The position numbers and the translations under genes were made by a program. Under the pieces are notes generated by a model that ran no database searches, had not been told where the DNA came from, and saw only the letters and a program-made list of their open reading frames with translations. Of a DNA stretch of 64,000 bases, positions 17,661-26,541 are shown in pieces. Origin of the DNA: Accumulibacter sp003538495 (GTDB taxonomy: Bacteria > Pseudomonadota > Gammaproteobacteria > Burkholderiales > Rhodocyclaceae); the NCBI RefSeq assembly GCF_029255145.1, contig NZ_JAPUVQ010000031.1, forward strand, positions 1-64,000, in the 5' to 3' direction. Every line of letters starts with the position of its first letter. Position 1 is the first letter of the stretch.

Positions 17661-19079
17661 ATGCCTCATCTCGACTCGCTGGCGGACCGCTTTGCCCGCC
17701 AGCAGCGTGCTGCACGCAGCGACCAGAATCCGGGACGGACGGTGCGTGAGCGCCGTCTGTTGGCGCTTGAGCGCCTGTTGCGCGACAACGCGCCAGCGAT
17801 CGCCGACGCGGTCAGCCGTGACTTCGGTCACCGCTCGCCGGCCGAAACGCGGCTGCTCGAGCTTTTCCCCAGCCAGACAGCGATCCGTCACGCACGCCGG
17901 CATCTGCGTCGCTGGATGCGTCCGCAGCCGCGCTCGGTGTCGCTGTGGTTTCAGCCGGGTCGCGCCGAATTGCGCTATCAGCCGCTCGGTGCGGTAGGGA
18001 TCATCGTCCCCTGGAATTATCCGGTCTTTCTGGCCATCGCGCCGCTCGCGGCGGCGCTGGCGGCCGGCAACCGGGTGCTGGTCAAGATGTCCGAGATGTC
18101 GCCGCACACCGCCACGCTTTTCGCCGAGCTGATCGGCAGAAGCTTCGCCGAAGACGAATTGTCGGTGGTCGAGGGTGACGCCAGCGTCGCGCAGGAATTC
18201 TCCAGGCTGCCCTTCGATCACTTGCTGTTTACCGGCTCGACTGCCGTTGGCCGGCAGGTGATGCGCGCCGCGGCCGACAATCTGACGCCCGTGACCCTCG
18301 AACTCGGTGGCAAGTCGCCGGCGATCATAGGCCCCGGGCTGGCTTCTACTCCGCACTTTGAACGGGCGGTCGAGCGGATCATCATCGGCAAGTGCATGAA
18401 CGCCGGGCAGACCTGCATCGCGCCCGATTACCTGCTTCTGCCGGCCGGTCAGGAACAGGCTTTCACAGCCCGCGCGCGCTGCGTCGTCGCCGACTGCTAC
18501 CCGGACATCGCGAACAACGCCGACTACTCGACGATCATCGATCAGCGTCATTACCATCGCCTCTGCGCCTACGTCGACGAGGCCAGGGCCGGCGGCGCCA
18601 GGATCGTCGATCTCGCATCGGGGGCGGTCGCCGACCCGGCCATGCGTCGGCTGCCGCCATTGGCGCTGTTCGACGTCGGCGACGGGCTGCGCGTCATGCA
18701 GGAGGAGATCTTCGGGCCACTGCTGCCGATCCGGACCTATCGCCATCTCGACGAGGCGATCGCTTTCGTCAACAGCCGGCCGCGACCGCTGGCGCTGTAC
18801 TACTTCGATGACGATCGGACGAACATCGCCCGCGTCCTCGATGAGACGGTTTCGGGCGGCGTGACGATCAACGACACCATTCTGCACATCGCCCAGGACG
18901 ACCTGCCGTTCGGCGGCGTTGGTCCGAGCGGCATGGGTTGCTATCACGGTTTCGAGGGCTTCCAGACCTTCTCGGCCAGGAAGGGCGTCTTCCGGCAATC
19001 GAGCTGGTCTGGCATCGGCCTGTTCAAACCGCCTTACGGCGTGCTGTTCGACAAGCTGACGCGGATCATGATGCGATGA
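17661..19079 (+). CDS. calB: Coniferyl-aldehyde dehydrogenase-like NAD(P)-dependent aldehyde dehydrogenase
   Basis: 472 residues. AGGAAGGAG precedes the ATG. Conserved ALDH elements: IVPWNYPVFLAIAPLAAALA (cofactor/active-site loop), FTGSTAVGRQVM (Rossmann GSTxxG), TLELGGKSPAIIGPGL (catalytic glutamate in ELGGKSP), and NAGQTCIAPDY with the nucleophilic cysteine. The NAGQTCIAPDY form is typical of the coniferyl-aldehyde dehydrogenase branch. Substrate range is not decided by sequence; the gene name is by family. Its stop overlaps the next start (ATGA), placing it in an operon with the Tat-targeted small protein and the GMC oxidoreductase. Confidence 0.85.
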   Translation: MPHLDSLADRFARQQRAARSDQNPGRTVRERRLLALERLLRDNAPAIADAVSRDFGHRSPAETRLLELFPSQTAIRHARRHLRRWMRPQPRSVSLWFQPGRAELRYQPLGAVGIIVPWNYPVFLAIAPLAAALAAGNRVLVKMSEMSPHTATLFAELIGRSFAEDELSVVEGDASVAQEFSRLPFDHLLFTGSTAVGRQVMRAAADNLTPVTLELGGKSPAIIGPGLASTPHFERAVERIIIGKCMNAGQTCIAPDYLLLPAGQEQAFTARARCVVADCYPDIANNADYSTIIDQRHYHRLCAYVDEARAGGARIVDLASGAVADPAMRRLPPLALFDVGDGLRVMQEEIFGPLLPIRTYRHLDEAIAFVNSRPRPLALYYFDDDRTNIARVLDETVSGGVTINDTILHIAQDDLPFGGVGPSGMGCYHGFEGFQTFSARKGVFRQSSWSGIGLFKPPYGVLFDKLTRIMMR

Positions 19080-19579
19080 CGCCCGGCCGTCGGCAATTCA
19101 TCAGAACGGGTCTGGCGGGTGGCGTCTTGCTGTCTCTTGCCGGCTGGCTCAACGCCGCCGGCGCACGTCGTCTCAGCGAGGCCGAGCGCGAGATGCTCGG
19201 CGCGGTGGTCGGTGCGATGCTCGCCGGGGTACTGCCGAGTCAGGGCCCGGAGCGGCTGCGGCTGGTGGCGCTGACCGTCGACGGCGTCGCGACCGCGGTT
19301 TCGGGCCTGTCCGTGGCGACGCAGATCGAGCTCGGTGAGTTGTTCGGGCTGCTGGTCATTGCGCCGGCACGGCTGGTACTCGCCGGTGTCGGCAAGCCGT
19401 GGCGCGAAGCCAGCGTCGACGAGGTCGGCGAGTTCCTGCAGGCGTGGCGGTCGAGTCGGCTGAAGTTGCTGCAGACCGCCTACGGGGCGCTGCACGACCT
19501 GAGCTTCGGCGCCTGGTACGGGCGTCCCGACAGCTGGCAGGCGATCGCCTATCCCGGACCACCCAGGGGGTATTTCTGA
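19076..19579 (+). CDS. Tat-signal small protein of the gluconate-2-dehydrogenase subunit 3 type
   Basis: 167 residues. The start is the ATG overlapping the upstream stop. The N-terminus GRRQFIRTGLAGGVLLSLAG contains a twin-arginine motif (RRQFIRTG). The rest is helical with no cysteine cluster, heme CxxCH or catalytic motif. It ends WYGRPDSWQAIAYPGPPRGY, which resembles the tail of small subunits that accompany membrane sugar/alcohol dehydrogenases. The TGATG overlap with the GMC gene suggests it is exported in complex with that flavoprotein, or helps it fold. Confidence 0.6.
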   Translation: MTPGRRQFIRTGLAGGVLLSLAGWLNAAGARRLSEAEREMLGAVVGAMLAGVLPSQGPERLRLVALTVDGVATAVSGLSVATQIELGELFGLLVIAPARLVLAGVGKPWREASVDEVGEFLQAWRSSRLKLLQTAYGALHDLSFGAWYGRPDSWQAIAYPGPPRGYF

Positions 19580-21186
19580 TGGACGATCCGATCCGTATCG
19601 GGCTGGCCGGCGGCTGGAAGCACATCGACGCGTCGACGCTGGCCAGGAGCCAGACTATCGACACCGACGTGCTGATCGTCGGCACCGGCGCCGGTGGCGG
19701 GGTGACCGCCGACCTGTTGAGTGCCGCCGGTCTGCGCGTGGTGCTGGTCGAGGAGGGGCCGCTGCGCTCGTCGACCGACTTCAACATGCGCGAGAGCGAT
19801 GCCTACCCCGAGCTGTATCAGGAATCGGCGGCGCGCAAGACCGCCGACAAGGCGATCAACATCCTGCAGGGGCGCTGCGTCGGCGGTTCGACGACGGTCA
19901 ACTGGACCAGCAGCTTTCGCACGCCGCCGGAAGTCTTCGACTTCTGGCAAAGCCAGTTCGGGTTGCAGGAATTGAGCGCCAGTTCGATGAGTTCGTGGTT
20001 CGCCGTAATGGAGCACAAGCTGTGGGTGCGTCCCTGGGATACGCCGCCGAACGCGAACAACAAGGTCCTCGGGTCCGGAGCCGAAAAACTCGGCTTCGAG
20101 GTCGGCGGCATCAAGCGCAACGTCAAGGGCTGCTGGAACCTTGGCTACTGCGGTATGGGCTGTCCGACCAACGCCAAGCAGTCGATGCTGTTGACGACCA
20201 TCCCGGCCGCGCTGAATCGTGGTGCTACGCTCTATACCCGGCTGCGTGCCGAACGCCTGCGTTTCGATGGCAGCCGGGTCGCGGCGCTCGACTGCCACGC
20301 GCTGCAGCCCGACGGAATCCACCTCGCCGGCCCGCGGCTGCATTTTCGCGCCCGCCACTTCGTCGTTGCCGGCGGCGCCATCGGCAGTCCGGCGTTGCTG
20401 CTGCGCAGCAGCGTTCCCGATCCCTACCGCCTGCTCGGCAAGCGCACCTTCCTGCACCCGGTGGTGATCTCGTCGGCGCTGATGCCCGAGCGGGTCGATG
20501 CCTACGCCGGCGCGCCGCAATCGATCTACTCGGATCACTTCCTGCGCCAGGCGCCGATCGATGGACCGCTCGGCTTCAAGCTCGAAACGCCGCCGCTGCA
20601 TCCGGTGCTCTACGCGACGACGCTGCAGGGCTACGGCGAAGCGCACGCCCGCCTGATGCGCGAATTCACCCGGGCCAACGTGATCCTGGCGCTGTTGCGC
20701 GACGGCTTCAATCCGGACAGCCGCGGTGGCCAGGTCCGGCTGGGCGCTGACGGCCTGCCGGTGCTCGACTACCCGCTCGGCGAGGTGATCTGGGAGGCCG
20801 CGCGGCGCGCTCTGCTGGCGATGGCGGAAATCCAGTTCGCCGCCGGTGCGCGCTGGGTCAACCCGGTGCACGAGAACGCCCCCGGTTATTCGACCTGGGC
20901 CGAGGCCAGGAAGGGGATTGCCGCCTTGCCGCTCAAGCCGCTCCTGTGCCGGGTAGTCAGCGCGCACGTGATGGGCGGTTGCGGAATGGCCGATGCGCCG
21001 CAGCGCGGCGTCGTCGATCACCGCGGACGGCACTTCTGGCTGGATAATCTGTCGGTGCATGACGGCTCGGTCTTTCCGACCAGCCTGGGCGTCAATCCGC
21101 AGCTGTCGATCTACGGCCTGGTTGCCCGCAATGCCAGCCTGCTGGCCGCCGAATTATCCGGCAAGCCAGTGCCCGCCATCCCCTGA
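19579..21186 (+). CDS. GMC-family FAD oxidoreductase
   Basis: 535 residues. The FAD-binding GxGxxG is DVLIVGTGAGGG (about 30-41). The GMC signature region is RCVGGSTTVNWTSSFRTP. A cysteine-rich block GCWNLGYCGMGCPTNAKQ near 189 is shared with long-chain alcohol/cholesterol-oxidase-like GMC enzymes. The C-terminus has SAHVMGGCGMADAP and SVFPTSLGVNPQLSIYGL, with the conserved active-site histidine and asparagine. It has no signal peptide, so partner-dependent (hitchhiker) Tat export is possible. The substrate is probably a primary alcohol, giving the aldehyde for the neighbouring dehydrogenase (inference). Confidence 0.85.
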   Translation: MDDPIRIGLAGGWKHIDASTLARSQTIDTDVLIVGTGAGGGVTADLLSAAGLRVVLVEEGPLRSSTDFNMRESDAYPELYQESAARKTADKAINILQGRCVGGSTTVNWTSSFRTPPEVFDFWQSQFGLQELSASSMSSWFAVMEHKLWVRPWDTPPNANNKVLGSGAEKLGFEVGGIKRNVKGCWNLGYCGMGCPTNAKQSMLLTTIPAALNRGATLYTRLRAERLRFDGSRVAALDCHALQPDGIHLAGPRLHFRARHFVVAGGAIGSPALLLRSSVPDPYRLLGKRTFLHPVVISSALMPERVDAYAGAPQSIYSDHFLRQAPIDGPLGFKLETPPLHPVLYATTLQGYGEAHARLMREFTRANVILALLRDGFNPDSRGGQVRLGADGLPVLDYPLGEVIWEAARRALLAMAEIQFAAGARWVNPVHENAPGYSTWAEARKGIAALPLKPLLCRVVSAHVMGGCGMADAPQRGVVDHRGRHFWLDNLSVHDGSVFPTSLGVNPQLSIYGLVARNASLLAAELSGKPVPAIP

Positions 21187-21208
21187 ACGAAACCGGAATC
21201 GACCGCCG

Positions 21209-22255
21209 ATGCTCGAACTTGCGCTCCGCCTTTCCCTGCTGCTTGAGATGGCGTTCTACGCCACCCTGGCGATGCACTACGGCGATACCTCGCTCGCCAC
21301 CGCTATCGCGCTGGCCTTGCTGGCGATGCTCGCGCTGCGCGCGGCGGCGATCGCCGTGACCTACGCCTATGCCTGGGCCTATCGCGGTCCCTCGCCGAGC
21401 CTACCGCTGCGGCAGACGCTGCTGATGGTGCTTGGCGAGTACGCGGCGATGCTGTTCACGTTCATGGTGTTGTCGCCCTTCGAACGTTTGTGGATGGGTG
21501 CCGATCGTTTGCCGCCTCGCGCCGGCACGGCGCGCCTGAACGAGCGGGGGGCTGGCGCGGCCGGCGAAGCGCTGGGCCGGCGACCGCCGATCTTGCTGAT
21601 TCACGGCTACGGTTGTTCGCGCGCCGCCTGGTGGTGGCTGCGTTCACGCCTGGAGGTCGCCGGCTGGAGTGTGGCGACGATCAGCCTCGAACCGATCTAC
21701 ACCAGCATCGACAACTATCTCGAACCGCTCCACCGCCGGATAGACGACGTTCTCGCGGCAACCGGCGCCGAACGCGTGGTGCTGGTCGGCCACAGCATGG
21801 GCGGTCTGGTGGCCCGTGCCTACCTGCAGCGCTACGGCGCGGCGCGGGTGGCGCGGCTGCTGACGCTGGGAACGCCGCATCAGGGCAGCGAACTGGCGCG
21901 CCTCGGCATCGGCGAGAACGGCCGGCAGATGCGACCGCAGAACGCCTGGCTGCAGGCGCTGGGCAAGCCGTCGCCAGCGCTCGACGCGCTGGCCATCTAC
22001 AGCCCGCAGGACAACTTCGTGATGCCGGCGTCGCTGCTCGAATTGCCGGGGGCCCGGAAGCAGGAGATCGTTGGTCTCGGTCACCTGGCGATGCTGTACT
22101 CGCCGCGGGTGGTCCTGGCGCTGCTGGCGGCGCTTGACGAGCCGCGCGCCGAACGTGGCGAGGGCGGCGAAAGCGAGACGGAGCCGCAGCCCGGCCGCGC
22201 GGACCAGGTCAAGGCTGGCAGCGGCGACGCCAATATCACCGACGGCACCGCCTAG
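21209..22255 (+). CDS. Membrane-anchored alpha/beta hydrolase (lipase-like)
   Basis: 348 residues. Residues 1-90 hold three or four hydrophobic stretches (LELALRLSLLLEMAFYATLA, LATAIALALLAMLALRAAAI, LMVLGEYAAMLFTFMVL). Then LIHGYGCSRAAWWWL (oxyanion region) and VLVGHSMGGLVARAY with the nucleophile serine. LLTLGTPHQGSELARLG follows and the catalytic histidine is likely in VGLGHLAML. It begins 22 bases after the GMC gene. Its last two codons overlap the TVP38 stop on the other strand. Confidence 0.8.
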   Translation: MLELALRLSLLLEMAFYATLAMHYGDTSLATAIALALLAMLALRAAAIAVTYAYAWAYRGPSPSLPLRQTLLMVLGEYAAMLFTFMVLSPFERLWMGADRLPPRAGTARLNERGAGAAGEALGRRPPILLIHGYGCSRAAWWWLRSRLEVAGWSVATISLEPIYTSIDNYLEPLHRRIDDVLAATGAERVVLVGHSMGGLVARAYLQRYGAARVARLLTLGTPHQGSELARLGIGENGRQMRPQNAWLQALGKPSPALDALAIYSPQDNFVMPASLLELPGARKQEIVGLGHLAMLYSPRVVLALLAALDEPRAERGEGGESETEPQPGRADQVKAGSGDANITDGTA

Positions 22256-22890
22256 CCGAGCTGCAGAAAGCCCGCCAGGAAGTCGAAGAACAGGCAGTAC
22301 AAGGCGATTGGCAGCGGCAAGCCGAGCAGCGTGCCGAGCATGTACTCGCGGAAGCCGACGCCCGACATCGCCAGCGCGTAGTTGAGCGCCGGCACCGTCT
22401 GAAACAGCACGCGCAGGATGACGATGCTGCGGATCGGGCGCGCATCGAGCTGCGCCAGCAGGCGTAGCGCGATCCGGCTCTGCAACTGACGCAGCGCGTC
22501 GCCGCCAAGCACGCGGATGGTCACGAAGGTCAGCGCGCACGAGGCGCTGGCGGCGACGTAGGTGAGCGCGCCGCCCCACAGCTGGCCGAGCGCCAGCACC
22601 GCCGCCGCGAGGAAAACCCAGCCGGGGATCTGGATCAGGTTGCCGAGCGAGAACAGCAGCACGAAAATAAGCACGCCGTTGAGCTTGTTGCCGACGAACT
22701 GGTCGTGCAGGAAAACCAGGCTGAAGTGCGCGCGCATTCCGGACAACTCGAACGCGGCAAAGAGCACGCCCAGGAACAGCCCGACGGCCAGCAGCCGCGC
22801 GCAGGGAAAAATTCCGCGCTTCAGCATGCGGTGGACGGGCGACGGGTGTTCATCGTCTGGACGGCGTTCGGAGTGATCAATCTCTGACAT
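22252..22890 (-). CDS. TVP38/TMEM64 (DedA-superfamily-like) membrane protein
   Basis: 212 residues. Start MSEIDHSERRPDDE, then several membrane segments. The central VTT-domain block includes LIQIPGWVFLAAAVLALGQLW and ALTYVAASASCALTFVTIRVL, and the conserved late block is RVLFQTVPALNYALAMSGVGFREY. These proteins are linked to lipid scrambling or polyprenyl-phosphate transport. The stop codon shares the tetramer CTAG with the upstream hydrolase stop. Confidence 0.8.
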   Translation of the reverse strand: MSEIDHSERRPDDEHPSPVHRMLKRGIFPCARLLAVGLFLGVLFAAFELSGMRAHFSLVFLHDQFVGNKLNGVLIFVLLFSLGNLIQIPGWVFLAAAVLALGQLWGGALTYVAASASCALTFVTIRVLGGDALRQLQSRIALRLLAQLDARPIRSIVILRVLFQTVPALNYALAMSGVGFREYMLGTLLGLPLPIALYCLFFDFLAGFLQLG

Positions 22891-23352
22891 CGATGGCGCC
22901 CTTGCTTTACGCGGTTGGTGCCGAACCGGATTCGCTTTTTGCTCAACTGTAAGCCATCGCCGGGCCGCGACGACCATAGCCGTATCATCGCCGCGAACCA
23001 GCAAGGCATTCCAGCCGCGTCAACCACTGCACAGGAGTCACTCGATGCGCGCCGTCCCGCTCTCGCCCGCTCACCGTGATCTGCCGTACGCCCGCCGGCG
23101 TGCCGCTGAACGCCGATCACCGCGCCAGCCGCGGCATCACCGCCGCAGCCCGAGCGTCGACCGTCCGCATGGTAGCGCCGCCTTGCCGCGCAGCCCGGAA
23201 ATAATCGCCGCTGCGCCGGGCGTCGGCAGCGCGGCGTTTGCGGGCGCCCGCGGCAGCTCGCTGGCGCGATGTGTCGCCACCGCGCTCCTCGTTAATTCCG
23301 CCGCCGCCTGCAGCGGCGCCCTATCGATCCCAGCCCGCGGGAGAACACCGAA
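22891..23352. other. Intergenic region, 462 bases
   Basis: No convincing gene. A plus-strand ATG at 23045 has AGGAG about ten bases before it and stays open to 23356, but the product is arginine/proline/serine-rich and resembles a shadow frame. A related frame reads TPAGVPLNADHRASRGITA and stops before 23190. It could be the decayed start of a gene. Confidence 0.45.
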
Positions 23353-24777
23353 ATGAACGGCAGCAACGCCAGCACCACCCTCGACGATTTCCAGGGCCTG
23401 TTCTTCTGGGGCTTCCTGCTGCTCTTCGGAGCGGTGATGTACCTGGTCTCGCCGCGCACCCGCGACGACGCCGGCTTCTTCCGCGGTCACGACGAGCAGG
23501 GCCGCCCACCCTCCGAATGGGCCTTGATGATGAGCGTCTTCATCAGCTGGATCTTCGCCAAATCGGTGACCAACGCGGCCAACCTCGGTGCCGCCTACGG
23601 CATTGTCGGCGGTCTGGCCTACGCCGCCTACTGGCTGTCGATCCCGGTCGCCGGGCTGGTCATCTATCGCTTGCGAACTCGCGAAGGCGCGACCGGGCTG
23701 GTCCCCTTCCTGATCGGCAAGTACGGACGCGGCGCCGCGCTGGCGTTTTCGGCGGCGATTCTCGTTCGCCTGTTCAACGAGGTCTGGAGCAATACCGCCG
23801 TCGTCGGCGGCTATTACGGCGCGGCCGGGTCGGCGGCGTTCATCGGCGCGGCGCTGCTGTTTACCGCCGTCGTCCTGTTCTACAGCCTCAAGGGTGGCTT
23901 GCGCAGTTCGATCTTCACCGACGTCATCCAGGCCGTCGTCTTCCTGGTCTTCCTGGGCGTGGTCGTCGGTCTGGTGCTGCCATCGCACCGCCCGGCGCAG
24001 TTGCTCAGCGAGGGGACCTTCACCCTCGGCGGCGGCGTCGACCTGCTGCTGGTGGCACTGTTGCAGGTGGTGTCGTACCCATTCCACGATCCGGTCCTGA
24101 CCGACCGCGGTTTCATCTCGGAGGAGAAAAGCATGCTGCGCGCCTTCGTCGTCGCCGGTGTGCTCGGCTTCGTGTGCATCGTCGCTTTCAGTCTGGTCGG
24201 CGTGCATGCCCGTCTCGACGGAATCACCAGCGGCAGCAACATCCCCGCCGACGTCGCGCGCGGGCTCGGTTTCGCCGGCTTCTTCGCGATGATCGCGGTG
24301 ATGGTCTCGTCGGCCGCGTCCACCCTTGACTCGACCTTCTCGTCGCTGTCGAAATCGGTCGCGCAGGAACTGCCAATGCTCGCCGGACGAGCGCCCCTGC
24401 CGCGCGCGATGCGCATCGGCGCGCTGACGATGGTGGTTTTCGCGCTACTCGGCAACCTGCCGATGCTCGCCGGAACCGACATCCTGAAGGCGACGACGAT
24501 CAGCGGCACGATGGTCATCGGCCTGGCGCCGATCTTCCTGTTGTCGCGCCTGGTCGGCTATTCGCCGCTGTCGTTCCACCTCGCGTTCTGGACCGGCATG
24601 GTGCTTGGCGTCCTGCAGGCGATCAACCTGATCCCCGCGAGCTGGGCGATCGGCGACGGGAAGTACGCGATCCTGCTCGGTACCAACCTCTACGGCCTGC
24701 TGCTGTGCTCGACGGCATTCCTCCTGCCGCTGTTGGCGCCGCGCTATCGACTGCGTGGCTGCGAAAACGTGGCGTGA
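23353..24777 (+). CDS. Sodium:solute symporter family protein
   Basis: 474 residues with about twelve to thirteen membrane segments. The SSF core is visible: NLGAAYGIVGGLAYAAYWLS, then VFLVFLGVVVGLVL, then FFAMIAVMVSSAASTLDSTF, which contains the conserved sodium-site serines of transmembrane segment 8. The C-terminal half, from YSPLSFHLAFWTGMVLGV, is typical of SSF. Substrate not predictable. No operon partner. The promoter is not obvious, since the upstream 400 bases are GC-rich. Confidence 0.85.
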   Translation: MNGSNASTTLDDFQGLFFWGFLLLFGAVMYLVSPRTRDDAGFFRGHDEQGRPPSEWALMMSVFISWIFAKSVTNAANLGAAYGIVGGLAYAAYWLSIPVAGLVIYRLRTREGATGLVPFLIGKYGRGAALAFSAAILVRLFNEVWSNTAVVGGYYGAAGSAAFIGAALLFTAVVLFYSLKGGLRSSIFTDVIQAVVFLVFLGVVVGLVLPSHRPAQLLSEGTFTLGGGVDLLLVALLQVVSYPFHDPVLTDRGFISEEKSMLRAFVVAGVLGFVCIVAFSLVGVHARLDGITSGSNIPADVARGLGFAGFFAMIAVMVSSAASTLDSTFSSLSKSVAQELPMLAGRAPLPRAMRIGALTMVVFALLGNLPMLAGTDILKATTISGTMVIGLAPIFLLSRLVGYSPLSFHLAFWTGMVLGVLQAINLIPASWAIGDGKYAILLGTNLYGLLLCSTAFLLPLLAPRYRLRGCENVA

Positions 24778-24947
24778 AGATCCTGCGCCGGTACGGGTGG
24801 AGCGCTCAACACCGTTGGCCATCACGACTGAACTGGAAAATACTGGTCGAGGCGCTGCTGGCGGAGTGTGGCAAAATGCCTTGATCGCTTGCCGCCTTGA
24901 TGGCGAAATGTCGCTGCCGTCGGCCGCTGGCGTAGCAAGGAGGCAGG

Positions 24948-25631
24948 ATGGGCATTCGGTACTTCACTGGAGTGAACTGGCGGCGGGTCTCGGACCACGG
25001 CCGGTGGGCTGGAGTCCTGTGCCTGGCGTGGCTCTGTACCGCTGGCCACGCCGTCGATGTCGGACTGGCCGGAGTGTTCCCTGGAAAAGCCCTGCTGACC
25101 ATTGACGGTGCGGCGCCGCGAACGGTCCCCGTAGGCGTGACGACGGGCGAAGGGGTCAGGGTGCTGTCCGTAGATGGTGACTCGGCGACCATCGAGAGCG
25201 ATGGAAAGAAGCGTACGCTGCGGGTAGGACAGAACGTCGTCTCACAGTCTTCGGGGCAGGGCGGCGACCGAGCGGTATTGACCGCCGACGGCAGTGGCCA
25301 TTTTGTAACCACCGGAAGCATCAATGGCACGACCGTTCGTTTCCTGGTCGATACCGGTGCGACGATGGTCTCGCTGGGGGCCAGCGACGCACGGCGGGCT
25401 GGCATCGACGCCAGCAAGGGGCAGCCGGGAGTGGTCACTACCGCCAATGGTCAGGCGCCAGTGTCGCGGGTCAAGCTGGAAACCGTTCGCGTTGGCGAGA
25501 TCGTGCAGCATGGCGTTGATGCGCTGGTGCACCAACAGGACATGCCGGTCGTCTTGCTCGGCATGAGTTTCTTGAACCGTTTGGAAATGCAGCGTGACGG
25601 TCAGACAATGACCCTCAGAAAACGATATTGA
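24948..25631 (+). CDS. Retropepsin-like aspartic protease (TIGR02281-type clan AA)
   Basis: 227 residues with a signal peptide (AGVLCLAWLCTAGHA, about residues 21-35). A short beta-barrel-like prodomain follows (PVGVTTGEGVRVLSVDGDSA). The catalytic motif is FLVDTGATMVSLG with the active aspartate at residue 135. Downstream, VVLLGMSFLNRLEMQRDG is the usual conserved C-terminal block. Dimeric single-domain enzymes of this kind act in the periplasm. It is followed by a small unknown gene and a Nudix hydrolase, 12 and about 262 bases on. Confidence 0.85.
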   Translation: MGIRYFTGVNWRRVSDHGRWAGVLCLAWLCTAGHAVDVGLAGVFPGKALLTIDGAAPRTVPVGVTTGEGVRVLSVDGDSATIESDGKKRTLRVGQNVVSQSSGQGGDRAVLTADGSGHFVTTGSINGTTVRFLVDTGATMVSLGASDARRAGIDASKGQPGVVTTANGQAPVSRVKLETVRVGEIVQHGVDALVHQQDMPVVLLGMSFLNRLEMQRDGQTMTLRKRY

Positions 25632-25643
25632 GAGGAGTTGAGC

Positions 25644-25913
25644 ATGCGTCAGCGCAGCGAAAAAGTAACCATGTTGGGGCGGGAACTCGACATTCTGATG
25701 GGCGAGCGGCAGGTTCTGCTACAGGTGGTCGGTGCGACCGCTGTGCTGATTGCGTCGCTGGACAGTCGCCACTTGCCGGCGGCGGCGATGAAGTCTGCTG
25801 ATCTGGTGGCAACGACGATCAACGCCTTGCCCGACGAGACCTTGCGCGATGCTCTGGCTGCCGTGCGAGCCGAGATCGAGGAGGAAGACCAGCGTGTTGT
25901 TGTCAGCCACTGA
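25644..25913 (+). CDS. Small protein of unknown function, 89 residues
   Basis: The ATG at 25644 is preceded by AGAGGAG (25631-25637) with good spacing; an upstream TTG (25638) is unlikely. It begins MRQRSEKVTMLGRELDILMG and is helical with no membrane segment, signal peptide or cysteine. The sequence is acidic at the C-terminus (EIEEEDQRVV). It overlaps the Nudix gene by 20 bases, so it is probably translated, and it is likely part of a three-gene transcript. Not recognised. Confidence 0.6.
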   Translation: MRQRSEKVTMLGRELDILMGERQVLLQVVGATAVLIASLDSRHLPAAAMKSADLVATTINALPDETLRDALAAVRAEIEEEDQRVVVSH

Positions 25914-26541
25914 CGCGTTGCCCGGCCTGGCAAGCGCTGCCAGTGGCGGCGCCGTCGATGTCGAGCGCCTGCAACAGGCCTTGTGTCCGCAACCGTCAGA
26001 GACGCCCTTCGTCCTCGAAGACGGTGTCGGCGACGAGGAACTGACGCCGGCAGCGGTGCTCTTTCCGATCGTTCGCCGGCTGGACGAGTTGACCGTCTTG
26101 CTGACGCAGCGTACGGCGCACCTGAAGGATCACCCCGGCCAGATCAGCTTTCCCGGCGGGCGCTGCGAATCGACGGACGCTTCACCGGCCGACACCGCGC
26201 TGCGAGAGACAAACGAGGAAATCGGTCTGTCGTCGGCGCACGTGGAAATTATCGGCTATCTGCCCGAATACCGTACGGCGACCGGTTTCCGGGTGACCCC
26301 GGTGGTGGCCATGGTGACCCCGCCTTTCGACCTGCGGCTCGACGCTTTCGAGGTCGCCGAGGCGTTCGAGGTGCCGCTGTCGTTCCTGCTGGATCCGGCC
26401 AACCACCAGCAGCACTCGCTCCACTACCGCGGCAAACTCCGACACTACTATGCCATGCCCTTTGGCGACTACTTCATCTGGGGTGCCACCGCGGGAATGA
26501 TCATGTCCCTCTGCCGGGCACTCGAAAGTTCCTCGCGCTAG
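25894..26541 (+). CDS. NUDIX hydrolase, CoA pyrophosphatase (NudL-like)
   Basis: 215 residues from the GTG at 25894, which has GAGGAAG just upstream inside the small gene. The Nudix box runs from FPGGRCESTDASPADTA to LRETNEEIGL. Upstream of the box LLTQRTAHLKDHPGQISFPGG fits the CoA-pyrophosphatase branch. It would cleave CoA or acyl-CoA to 4'-phosphopantetheine and ADP. It ends in the same CTAG that ends the gene on the opposite strand. Confidence 0.8.
   Translation: MLLSATDALPGLASAASGGAVDVERLQQALCPQPSETPFVLEDGVGDEELTPAAVLFPIVRRLDELTVLLTQRTAHLKDHPGQISFPGGRCESTDASPADTALRETNEEIGLSSAHVEIIGYLPEYRTATGFRVTPVVAMVTPPFDLRLDAFEVAEAFEVPLSFLLDPANHQQHSLHYRGKLRHYYAMPFGDYFIWGATAGMIMSLCRALESSSR

Noticed and set aside
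20993..21208. Upstream extension of the alpha/beta hydrolase
   Set aside because: It overlaps the GMC gene in another frame and adds sequence with no family resemblance.
23045..23356. Plus-strand frame of 103 codons with an AGGAG before its ATG
   Set aside because: The product is an arginine/proline/serine-rich string like shadow frames elsewhere in this GC-rich sequence. No motif, signal or homologous block is visible, so it is only mentioned within the intergenic entry.
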